Positions 1-5,280 are shown, counted from the stretch's first letter. The stretch is DNA of 5,280 nucleotides from JAJPJX01 sp964568355 (GCA_964568355.1 CAZMRK010000659.1:1-5280); one strand, 5' to 3'. Notes: generated by a model not told the origin, from the letters alone. A program made the numbers and translations.

Positions 1-180
1 TGGGCAGCCGCGCACCCCGATGATCCGCGTGTGCCGGAGGCATTGCACCTCAGCGTACGCGCGACACGCTACAGCCTGCCCGACGCGGCTACCAGTGACT
101 ACTCGCGCAAAGCCTTCCAACTGCTTCACGCCCGGTACCCGCAAACCAGGTGGGCGCAGCAGACCAAATATTGGTATTGA
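1..180 (+). CDS. C-terminal end of a TPR-like or hypothetical protein (5' truncated)
   Basis: Frame 1 is open from the first base to a TGA at 178-180 and gives the last 59 residues of a protein whose start is outside the window. The fragment begins WAAAHPDDPRVPEALHLSVR and ends QTKYWY. Its motifs (HPDDPRVPEALH, then SRKAFQLLHARYP) look like the helical hairpins of tetratricopeptide-type proteins, and I recall similar C-termini in Acidobacteriota hypothetical proteins; that recollection is not a database result. It is the only plus-strand frame here that stops exactly before the convergent minus-strand gene, and its composition is protein-like. No catalytic motif is visible and the function cannot be stated. 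The stop lies 7 nt from the stop of the opposing PDZ gene. An alternative is that this is a chance open frame, but its helical, charged and aromatic pattern argues against that. Confidence 0.7.
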   Translation, partial: WAAAHPDDPRVPEALHLSVRATRYSLPDAATSDYSRKAFQLLHARYPQTRWAQQTKYWY

Positions 181-187
181 ATCCGGA

Positions 188-1063
188 TCACTGCCGCAGG
201 CGGGACTCCTGGTTCAGTTCCACGTTGGTGGTGATCTCGTGCTTCTCCCGCACAATGACGATCGAAAGGGTGCGCTTGGCGCGGGACGCACGCAGTACGC
301 TCGAGATCTCGCGCGGAGTGGCCACGGCGGTACCTTCCACCCGCACAATGACATCACCAGCTTTGATGCCGGCCTTGGCGGCAGCGGAGCCATCCACCAC
401 CGAGCGGACCAGCACGCCCTGCTGGACACCGAAAAAGGCGGCCAACTGCGTGCCGAGCGATTCGCTCTCCAGCCCCAGCGTGCCGCTGCGCCAGGACAGC
501 ATCGAATGGGGAAGATCCGGAACCGGAGGAATCGCCGGCATACGAGGCACCACGGACATCTTGGGAATCGGAGGTATGGCCGGCATTTCCATCGTCCAGC
601 CGTCACCGTCGCCGAAGAAGATTCCCGCGGGACGACTGCCGATGGTGGCCGTCAACTGGACCGCATGGCCGTCGCGCCAGACTTTCAGGCGGGCGGGCCG
701 GCCCGACGGTGTCTCGCGAACCAGCCGCGCAAACTGCTCATTTCCTTCCACGGTCTGGTCATTGTAAGTGAGCACGACATCGCCAGCCTTCAGTCCGGCC
801 TTCTCCGCCGGGCTGCCGCTGTCCACGCTCTTGATCTCGACTCCCTGATTATCCTTCAGCTTGAGCGTCTTGGCCCGCTCCGCGTCCAGTTCGCTTACGC
901 CCACACCGAGGTAGCTGCTGCCCTGGCGATGCACGACGACGTGCCGCGGGCTGGCCGGCGGATGGGGTGGCTGGGGAGGTTGGGGGACTGCCTCCTGGGC
1001 CAACACCCAAGGGGAAATTGCGCTCGAGAGCAGCACCGTCATGCAGAAGAGTTTTCGAGACAT
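188..1063 (-). CDS. Exported double-PDZ-domain protein without a protease domain
   Basis: 291 residues. Residues 1-22 form a signal peptide: MSRKL basic start, hydrophobic core, likely cleavage after VLA before QEA. A Pro-rich stretch follows (26-39). PDZ1 spans about 49-142 (carboxylate loop YLGVGV at 51-56; SPAEKAGLKAGDVV at 84-97). A Pro/Met-rich linker spans about 158-186. PDZ2 spans about 193-284 (loop TLGLES; SAAAKAGIKAGDVIV at 226-240). PDZ domains bind C-terminal or internal peptides; in HtrA/DegS-type proteins they sense misfolded envelope proteins, but here no trypsin-like His-Asp-Ser domain is present, so an adaptor or sensor role is inferred. The ATG at 1061-1063 is chosen because it gives the signal peptide and has GGGAAAGG 9 nt upstream. 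The longer frame to 1210 would overlap the upstream gene and bury the signal peptide. It is the last gene of the sigma-factor cluster, 31 nt after the DUF4097 gene. Confidence 0.9.
   Translation of the reverse strand: MSRKLFCMTVLLSSAISPWVLAQEAVPQPPQPPHPPASPRHVVVHRQGSSYLGVGVSELDAERAKTLKLKDNQGVEIKSVDSGSPAEKAGLKAGDVVLTYNDQTVEGNEQFARLVRETPSGRPARLKVWRDGHAVQLTATIGSRPAGIFFGDGDGWTMEMPAIPPIPKMSVVPRMPAIPPVPDLPHSMLSWRSGTLGLESESLGTQLAAFFGVQQGVLVRSVVDGSAAAKAGIKAGDVIVRVEGTAVATPREISSVLRASRAKRTLSIVIVREKHEITTNVELNQESRLRQ
506..586 (-). repeat. Pro/Met-rich linker with repeated MPAIPP motif between the two PDZ domains
   Basis: In the double-PDZ protein, residues 160-186 carry MPAIPPIP and, 15 residues later, MPAIPPVP, separated by KMSVVPR. 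The two copies probably arose by a short in-gene duplication. Proline spacing suggests an extended, rigid or polyproline-like spacer holding the PDZ domains apart. The repeat is read directly from the sequence; the structural role is inference. Confidence 0.7.
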
Positions 1064-1072
1064 AGCCTTTGG

Positions 1073-1080
1073 CCTTTCCC
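1073..1080 (-). promoter_or_regulatory. Ribosome binding site of the PDZ gene
   Basis: On the minus strand, GGGAAAGG lies 9 nt before the ATG at 1063, inside the 31-nt gap after the DUF4097 stop codon. It supports the 1063 start over the longer in-frame extension to 1210. A second AAAGG only 2 nt from the ATG is too close to act as the main site. Confidence 0.5.
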
Positions 1081-1094
1081 GCTTCTCCGGAAAA

Positions 1095-2237
1095 CTACCG
1101 CCGTTTGATAAAAATCGTTCCGCCCGTTCCCGCAAGCCGCAACACCGGACCACCGCCGTTGATCGCACCTTCCGCCACCACCTGGCTGCCGTCCATTCGC
1201 ACCTCGACACCGGGAAACTCCGAGACGATCCTCCGCACGCTGTCGGCGGAGTCGTTTCTGGCGCGGATGGTCACCGCAATGTTAGACGGGATCAGAACGG
1301 TGATGTCACCATTGGCGGTGGTCAAAAATGAATCCGTGATCGGCCGCCCGGAAAACAACTGGGCGATGATGCTGCCGAACGCGGTGGAGACCCGCAGCCG
1401 GCCGGAGACGTTTTGCAGCCGCACCCCGCCATTCGCGTTTTCGCAGCTCACTCCCGCCGCCGCGCCCACCTGCACGGGTCCACCAAAATTACGGGTAGTC
1501 ACCACTCCATGTGCCTCGCCGATCTGAATCAGGCCCCCCGCTGTACTCGCCGTCACCGAGGCAGCGGCCTTGCCGATATGGATGCCGCCGGCGCCGGTAG
1601 AGACGCGCAAGGGCCCACCGACCGACTGAACGAAGACATCGCCTCCCGCGGTCTCGAGGTTCGCCTCGCGGCCCGCCGAGGTAAGCGTGATACGCCCGCC
1701 CATGGTCACGGCTTGGACCAGTCCACCCACCGTGCCCACTTCGATATCGCCGCCGCTGGTGTTCACGCGCACATCGCCGCGGATACGGTCGGCTCGAATC
1801 GGCCCGCCGCCGGTCCGCCCGCGCACGGATCCATCCAGGTCGCACATTTCCAGCGACCCATCCGTGGTGACCATCAGGGTCTCTTTCAAGGTCCTCGGGA
1901 CCCGCACATCCAGCTCGCCCATCCCGGCGCCCGGCTGTACGGCGAGGAAACTGGTCTCCCCCTGCCTCGTGACATGTACGGTCAGGCCGCTCAGGCGCCG
2001 GCGAGCCTCCTGTTCGCCCCGGCCTTTGACGCGCGACTTCAGCACATACGTGAGATGGTTCTGCGGCGCCCCACAGATTTTGATGCTGCCGCTGGCGTTG
2101 ATCTGCAGCCGCCCGGCCGGCGCAATCTGGTCCGTGCCGCTGACGCTGCGCACCCAGAAAGATCCTTCGCGGGTGAGATCGGTTTGCGCCCCAGCGGCCG
2201 CCAGACAACCGAAACCGAGAATGAGGGTCCGCACCAT
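1095..2237 (-). CDS. Exported DUF4097-type beta-repeat (putative adhesin-like) protein
   Basis: 380 residues. Residues 1-17 are a signal peptide (MVRTLILGFGCLAAAGA, likely cut before QTD). After an N-terminal domain (about 20-120), residues 127-266 form a very regular Gly-rich repeat with hydrophobic-x-hydrophobic strands every 9 residues (for example GGDIEV, GGRITL, GGDVFV, GGLIQI, GGPVQV). The C-terminal part (about 279-380) has weaker repeats and ends GTGGTIFIKRR. This pattern is that of the DUF4097 putative-adhesin family, which folds as a parallel beta-solenoid and often sits beside membrane stress regulators. No catalytic residues are evident; the biochemical role is unknown. The ATG lies 13 nt after the anti-sigma stop, preceded by a weak AGG Shine-Dalgarno 6 nt upstream. 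The gene ends in TAG at 1095. Export and position suggest an envelope sensor, effector or target of the sigma system, which is inference. Confidence 0.88.
   Translation of the reverse strand: MVRTLILGFGCLAAAGAQTDLTREGSFWVRSVSGTDQIAPAGRLQINASGSIKICGAPQNHLTYVLKSRVKGRGEQEARRRLSGLTVHVTRQGETSFLAVQPGAGMGELDVRVPRTLKETLMVTTDGSLEMCDLDGSVRGRTGGGPIRADRIRGDVRVNTSGGDIEVGTVGGLVQAVTMGGRITLTSAGREANLETAGGDVFVQSVGGPLRVSTGAGGIHIGKAAASVTASTAGGLIQIGEAHGVVTTRNFGGPVQVGAAAGVSCENANGGVRLQNVSGRLRVSTAFGSIIAQLFSGRPITDSFLTTANGDITVLIPSNIAVTIRARNDSADSVRRIVSEFPGVEVRMDGSQVVAEGAINGGGPVLRLAGTGGTIFIKRR
1440..1859 (-). repeat. In-register 9-residue beta-solenoid repeat in the DUF4097 protein
   Basis: Residues 127-266 hold sixteen 9-residue strand units with no insertion or deletion. 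Strand positions fall at residues 129, 138, 147, 156, 165, 174, 183, 192, 201, 210, 219, 228, 237, 246, 255 and 264, each as hydrophobic-x-small/hydrophobic and usually preceded by GG, GD or similar. From residue 153 the pattern also reads as an 18-residue coil with GG at 162, 180, 198, 217, 234 and 252. After 266 there is a one-residue slip and the pattern continues more weakly at 272, 281 and 290. It is a protein-level repeat; the DNA copies have diverged. Confidence 0.75.
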
Positions 2238-2250
2238 GCTTCGCCTGCTG

Positions 2251-3189
2251 TCAGAACGTTCCTACCGACGCATTCATATCGACCAGAGCCTTTTCAATGC
2301 GCAGCCGCACATAGCTGTTGTTCTCTTTCTGTACCAGATTCTGGAGGACTCCCACCATGGAATCGTCAGGCCGCGCGGTCAGCATATCAATGGCATGGAT
2401 GCGTACACTGGGATTTTCATCCTGCAGGAGCACCTGCGCAAGAGCCTGGCGCACCTGGGGATCCGCGGCATAGGGCTTGAGGCCTTCCAGAGCCTTCAGT
2501 CGCACCCCCGGGTTGGGATCGTGTGCCGCCGCGTGGGCCAGTACCGCACGAACCTCTTCCGACACCGGGTGGTCCTTCAACAGATCCACCGCCTCTACCC
2601 GCACACCGGGATTATTTTCATCCCGGGCGCCGGCTAGCAGCAGACGCTGAATCATCCGATCCTCCGGGCTGCCGGAGACCACGCGCCGGCGTGTTTCATC
2701 GATCGCGATATGCACCTGTCCGGAGGCGTCCGGCTGGACCGAGCGCACTGTAGAAATGACCATCTGGTCCGGGAGACCGGAAGCAACGCTGGGGGCGGGA
2801 GGGGTGAGCATGGTGAGGCGGGCAGAAAAGAAACCAAGGGCCAGGAGGGCGGCGGCACCCAGGGGTACACGGAAACGGGAAATGGGAGCCAGCAGAATCC
2901 CGAATCCCTGCTGCAAAAGAGGCCAGGCTCGCTTCGTGGAGCGCGTACGAGATGGGGCTTCCTGGTGGTAAACGGCTCGCATCAGGTCTTCCCGGCACTC
3001 GGCCAGCAGGCATGCCGGGGGATCCAGCGCCCTGCGGTCCAGCGCCTGCAGCAGCCGCTTGTGCCTGTCCAACTCCTGACGGCACGCCGCACAGGCTTCC
3101 AGATGGTCCTCGATTCGTCCTTCGTCCTCGAGCGAAAGCTCTCCGTAGAAGTACAGCGGAATCGACCGGCTGACCATTTCACAGTTCAT
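2251..3189 (-). CDS. Membrane anti-sigma factor: zf-HC2 zinc finger, TM helix, HEAT repeats
   Basis: 312 residues. The N-terminus carries the zinc-binding anti-sigma motif: Cys3, then HLEACAAC giving His29-x3-Cys33-x2-Cys36. This cytoplasmic domain (about 1-65) is expected to bind and inhibit the ECF sigma factor encoded just upstream. A basic segment (81-107) leads into one transmembrane helix at about 108-128 (VPLGAAALLALGFF). The remainder should be periplasmic: a linker (about 129-175), then four HEAT-type repeats with NPGVR, NPGVR, NPSVR and NSYVR signatures whose Val residues lie at 196, 229, 262 and 294. HEAT repeats are protein-binding solenoids, so this part may be the sensory domain (inference). 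A further Cys pair (60, 65) lies before the membrane. The start is certain: GGGAG lies 7 nt upstream and the ATG overlaps the sigma-factor stop as ATGA, implying translational coupling. Confidence 0.93.
   Translation of the reverse strand: MNCEMVSRSIPLYFYGELSLEDEGRIEDHLEACAACRQELDRHKRLLQALDRRALDPPACLLAECREDLMRAVYHQEAPSRTRSTKRAWPLLQQGFGILLAPISRFRVPLGAAALLALGFFSARLTMLTPPAPSVASGLPDQMVISTVRSVQPDASGQVHIAIDETRRRVVSGSPEDRMIQRLLLAGARDENNPGVRVEAVDLLKDHPVSEEVRAVLAHAAAHDPNPGVRLKALEGLKPYAADPQVRQALAQVLLQDENPSVRIHAIDMLTARPDDSMVGVLQNLVQKENNSYVRLRIEKALVDMNASVGTF
2284..2628 (-). repeat. Four HEAT repeats in the extracytoplasmic part of the anti-sigma factor
   Basis: Residues about 188-302 contain four helical-hairpin repeats. 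Each opens with an acidic/Asn-Pro turn and a Val-Arg helix start: DENNPGVRVEAVDLL, DPNPGVRLKALEGL, DENPSVRIHAIDML, KENNSYVRLRIEKAL. The aligned Val residues are 33, 33 and 32 apart, matching HEAT/PBS-lyase-like repeats. This is a protein-level repeat. Confidence 0.82.
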
Positions 3190-3851
3190 AGAAAATCTCC
3201 CAGCACAGCCCGCATCTTCTGCGTGGCCCGAAACAGACAGTTTTTAGCAGCTTCCTCGCTAGTGCCCAAAATCTCACCGATATTCCGTAATCGTAGCCCC
3301 TGATAGTGTCGTAGCTCGAAGACCGATCGCTCCCGCGGAGTCAGTTCGTCGAGCGCGCCTTCAATCCGCTGGGCAAGCTGCCGGTTGAACAGATTCCGTT
3401 CGGGGTCGGCCTGCGCGGCCTCTTCTTCCAACTCGTTGATACGATCCAGCGGACCCTCCGCGGTATCGATCACGGTGCTGTCTTCCTTGCGCACTTTTCG
3501 CTTCCGCAAGAAGTCCAGACAGATATTGGTCACAATGCGATACAACCAAGTGTGAAAGCTGCAGTCGAAGCGGAACGAGTGGATATTGCGATAGACACGC
3601 AGAAACGCTTCCTGGTACACGTCGCGAGCATCTTCGGGCGACCGCAGCAGGTTCATGGCAAGCCGGAGCACACTTTGGTCGTACGCGCGCACCAGTTGCT
3701 CAAAAGCATCCTGGTCGCCCCGCTGCACTGCCCGGATCAGGCCGGCTTCATCCAAACCCGGACTCACCCTGGCACCTGCCGCTCCGGTCGCGTCCTGAGC
3801 CATAAGTTCCGTTGCAACAGCGCTTTCCAAAGACCCTTCAATCCGTCTCAT
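3186..3851 (-). CDS. ECF-family RNA polymerase sigma factor (RpoE-like)
   Basis: 221 residues. It directs RNA polymerase to a specific promoter set. Sigma region 2 covers about 47-118, with DARDVYQEAFLRVYRNIHSF (74-93) and FHTWLYRIVTNICLDFLRKR for core binding and -10 recognition. An acidic linker (about 123-155, NELEEEAAQADPE) follows. Region 4 covers about 160-215, with LTPRERSVFELRHYQGL and a helix-turn-helix at about 187-212 (RNIGEILGTSEEAAKNCLFR) for -35 binding. Regions 1 and 3 are absent, as in ECF sigma factors. The start is uncertain: the ATG at 3851 has no clear Shine-Dalgarno, while an in-frame ATG at 3803 (MAQDATG, residue 17) has GGAA close upstream. The first 35-40 residues precede the conserved domain, so either start would keep function. 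The stop overlaps the anti-sigma start (ATGA). Regulation is most likely by sequestration by that membrane anti-sigma factor. Confidence 0.95.
   Translation of the reverse strand: MRRIEGSLESAVATELMAQDATGAAGARVSPGLDEAGLIRAVQRGDQDAFEQLVRAYDQSVLRLAMNLLRSPEDARDVYQEAFLRVYRNIHSFRFDCSFHTWLYRIVTNICLDFLRKRKVRKEDSTVIDTAEGPLDRINELEEEAAQADPERNLFNRQLAQRIEGALDELTPRERSVFELRHYQGLRLRNIGEILGTSEEAAKNCLFRATQKMRAVLGDFL
3197..3201 (-). promoter_or_regulatory. Ribosome binding site of the anti-sigma gene, inside the sigma gene
   Basis: GGGAG on the minus strand lies in the last codons of the sigma gene, 7 nt before the anti-sigma ATG (3187-3189). Together with the ATGA stop/start overlap it fixes the anti-sigma start and suggests coupled, near-stoichiometric synthesis of sigma and anti-sigma. 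Confidence 0.7.
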
Positions 3852-3889
3852 GAGCTTGGACGAAGCAAGTGAAAAAGGGTAACGAAGTT

Positions 3890-3905
3890 TGTCCGTTTCC
3901 GGACA
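3890..3905 (-). other. GAAA-tetraloop hairpin between the aldehyde dehydrogenase and sigma genes
   Basis: On the minus strand TGTCCG-GAAA-CGGACA forms a perfect 6-bp stem with a GNRA-type loop, starting about 15 nt after the aldehyde dehydrogenase stop. A run of five T follows only about 13 nt later, so it is not a standard intrinsic terminator. It could be a weak terminator or transcript 3' end, an operator palindrome, or part of the sigma-gene leader. The rest of the 69-nt gap (3852-3920) shows no convincing -35/-10 pair. Confidence 0.35.
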
Positions 3906-3920
3906 GGTTGATGGAAAAGC

Positions 3921-5280
3921 CTACACCTTCCAGCAAATAAGCTTAGGTTCCGTCATCTCTTCGAGCGCGTACTTCGGTCCTTCTCTGCCCGTCCCGCTGA
4001 GTTTCACACCGCCATAGGGCATCTGGTCTACGCGGTACTGCGGCACCTCGTTGATCAGAAATCCCCCCACGTGTACCTGGCGAGCGGCACGAAAAGCCTT
4101 TTGGATGTCGCGGGTATAGATGCCCGCCTGTAACCCATATTGGGAGTCATTGACCCGGGCGATGGCCTCATCCAGGGTGTCATAGGTGTTGACCCCCACT
4201 ACCGGTCCAAAAGCCTCACGCCGGGAAAGACTTACACCCGGCGGGACACCAGCCAGGATGGCCGGCTCGACGGTGGCCCGGTGGCGCTTGCCCCCGGTAA
4301 GCAGTTGGGCGCCCGAGGAGACGGCTTCCTCGATCCAGTGCTCCACACGCTCCGCCTCGCCGACCGTGATCAGGGAGCTGATGTCGGTCGATGCCTCGTG
4401 AGGGTGACCGATCGCGAGCTTGCGTGCACCCTCCACCATGCGCTCCAGAAACTCCTTGCGCACCTTCTGGTGCACGAAGATGCGCTGGACGGAGATGCAA
4501 ACCTGGCCGGAGTGGGCAAAGCTGCCGGCTACCGACCGCGCCGCCGCCTCATCCAGGTCGGCATCCTCGTCCACGATCACAGCGGAATTGGAGCCGAGTT
4601 CCAGGGTGACGCGCTTGATTCCGGCGAGATTGCGGATATGCAGCCCCACATCGACGCTGCCGGTAAAGGTGATCATGGCGACACGCGGATCAAAGACCAA
4701 CTGGTCCCCGACTGCGCCGCCCGGACCGGTGATGACATTGAGGGCCCCGGCCGGCAGGCCGCATTCCTGGAAGATGGCGGCCATCCGGACAGCGCTGATC
4801 GGAGTCGCCGAAGCCGGCTTGTGCACCACGGTGTTGCCGCCCGCGATAGCCGGCCCGATCTTGTGCATGGCCAGATTGAGCGGGAAATTGAAAGGCGTAA
4901 TCGCGCCGATCACGCCGACCGGCTCACGCACGGTCATCGCCATGCGCCCCTTGCCTGCCGGGGCGGCGTCCATGGGAATCACCTCGCCGCAGAGGCGATG
5001 GGCCTCTTCGGAGGCGAACGCCAAGGTCTGGACCGACCGGTCGACCTCCAAGCGCGCCTCTTTGATCGGCTTGCCAGTCTCCGAGCTGACCGCCAGCGCC
5101 ATCTCCTCACGCTGTTCCTGCAGCTTCCGGGCCGCCGTGCGCAACAGGCTGGAGCGCTCGTCCAGGGTCATCTCCCGCATCGCGGGAAGCGCCGCCACGG
5201 CCGCCGCGATAGCCGCGTCTACCTCGTCCTTTGTGGCCTGGTAGATCGTACCCACCACGGAGCCGTCATACGGAAGTTCC
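3921..5280 (-). CDS. NAD(P)-dependent aldehyde dehydrogenase, lactaldehyde dehydrogenase/ALDH21-like (N-terminus outside window)
   Basis: It oxidises an aldehyde to the carboxylic acid with NAD(P)+, probably in the cytoplasm. 452 codons are visible; the frame stays open to the window edge (ELPYDGSVVGTIYQ), so the true start lies outside and about 20-30 residues are missing against the usual 475-480. The GTG at 5258 is an internal codon, not the start. Counting from Glu at 5279, the motifs are: TPFNFPLNL with catalytic Asn131, VVHKPAS with Lys154 (cofactor), FTGS 205-208, LELGSNS with general base Glu227, GQVCISVQR with nucleophile Cys261, EAFGPV with Glu355/Phe357, and PYGGVKLSGTGREG near the end. 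All catalytic residues are present. GQVCISVQR and the GREGPKYALEEMTEPK tail resemble the lactaldehyde-dehydrogenase/ALDH21-like branch; the true substrate cannot be told. It lies 69 nt upstream of the sigma gene on the same strand. Confidence 0.93.
   Translation of the reverse strand, partial: ELPYDGSVVGTIYQATKDEVDAAIAAAVAALPAMREMTLDERSSLLRTAARKLQEQREEMALAVSSETGKPIKEARLEVDRSVQTLAFASEEAHRLCGEVIPMDAAPAGKGRMAMTVREPVGVIGAITPFNFPLNLAMHKIGPAIAGGNTVVHKPASATPISAVRMAAIFQECGLPAGALNVITGPGGAVGDQLVFDPRVAMITFTGSVDVGLHIRNLAGIKRVTLELGSNSAVIVDEDADLDEAAARSVAGSFAHSGQVCISVQRIFVHQKVRKEFLERMVEGARKLAIGHPHEASTDISSLITVGEAERVEHWIEEAVSSGAQLLTGGKRHRATVEPAILAGVPPGVSLSRREAFGPVVGVNTYDTLDEAIARVNDSQYGLQAGIYTRDIQKAFRAARQVHVGGFLINEVPQYRVDQMPYGGVKLSGTGREGPKYALEEMTEPKLICWKV

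Larger units (their letters stand above)
188..3851 (-). other. Probable four-gene operon: ECF sigma, anti-sigma, DUF4097, double PDZ
   Basis: Four same-strand genes follow each other with a 4-nt overlap, a 13-nt gap and a 31-nt gap, leaving no room for internal promoters or terminators outside coding sequence. One cytoplasmic regulator, one membrane inhibitor and two proteins with signal peptides suggest an envelope-stress type regulon core. Co-transcription is inferred from spacing; the promoter was not identified. Confidence 0.75.

Noticed and set aside
20..1108. Long plus-strand open frame (362 codons) opposite the PDZ gene
   Set aside because: It is antisense to a gene with a signal peptide and two clear PDZ domains, and overlaps the real plus-strand gene end in another frame. 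Its translation is rich in Arg/His with no domain; it is a high-GC shadow.
1064..1210. N-terminal extension of the PDZ gene up to 1210
   Set aside because: It would overlap the DUF4097 gene by over 100 nt and place the signal peptide at residue 50. The ATG at 1063 with GGGAAAGG upstream is better.
1413..2637. Overlapping plus-strand open frames opposite the DUF4097 and anti-sigma genes
   Set aside because: They mirror the repetitive Gly-rich and HEAT coding sequence in other frames, cross real gene boundaries and show no signal, domain or ribosome binding site.
3853..3902. ECF-type autoregulatory promoter (GGAAAC with downstream CGTT or CGTCC)
   Set aside because: The candidate -10 elements lie about 10 nt or more than 30 nt from GGAAAC, not the usual 15-17 nt.
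3871..3905. Intrinsic terminator for the aldehyde dehydrogenase (hairpin plus T-run)
   Set aside because: The T-run is about 13 nt from the 6-bp stem instead of directly after it, so it is kept only as a hairpin of unknown role.
4420..5244. Plus-strand open frame of 274 codons opposite the aldehyde dehydrogenase
   Set aside because: The minus strand carries a full set of ALDH motifs here. The antisense translation is Ser/Arg/Pro-rich with no recognisable fold.
5256..5258. GTG at 5258 as the aldehyde dehydrogenase start
   Set aside because: The frame continues upstream to the window edge with family-like sequence (ELPYDGSV), so GTG is an internal Val codon and the gene is truncated by the window.

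Overview
This high-GC window looks like chromosome from an Acidobacteriota bacterium, most likely Solibacterales/Bryobacteraceae. That placement is inferred from the protein types, gene order and general protein style; there is no rRNA or other taxonomic marker here. It is almost fully coding, and all complete genes lie on the minus strand.

Layout from left to right: (1) 1-180, plus strand: the last 59 codons of a gene that starts outside the window. It ends 7 nt from the stop codon of the convergent minus-strand block. (2) 188-3851, minus strand, transcribed right to left: a compact four-gene cluster. It encodes an ECF sigma factor (3186-3851), a membrane anti-sigma factor with an N-terminal zinc finger and C-terminal HEAT repeats (2251-3189), an exported DUF4097-type beta-repeat protein (1095-2237) and an exported protein with two PDZ domains (188-1063). 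Junctions are a 4-nt ATGA overlap, then gaps of 13 and 31 nt, so one transcript is likely. (3) 3852-3920: a 69-nt intergenic stretch with a 6-bp, GAAA-loop hairpin. (4) 3921-5280, minus strand: an NAD(P)-dependent aldehyde dehydrogenase of the lactaldehyde-dehydrogenase/ALDH21-like type. Its N-terminus is cut off by the window edge.

The four-gene cluster reads as a self-contained cell-envelope signalling module. The sigma factor is probably held at the inner membrane by the zinc-finger anti-sigma factor. The anti-sigma factor's HEAT solenoid, the DUF4097 solenoid and the double-PDZ protein would all face the periplasm, where they could bind ligands, misfolded proteins or each other. The sigma/anti-sigma assignment is well supported. 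The joint periplasmic function is inference, and no protease was seen in the window. The aldehyde dehydrogenase has the same orientation but no visible functional link.

No tRNA, rRNA, CRISPR array, insertion sequence or phage feature was seen. Long open frames on the plus strand opposite the minus-strand genes are judged to be high-GC shadows.
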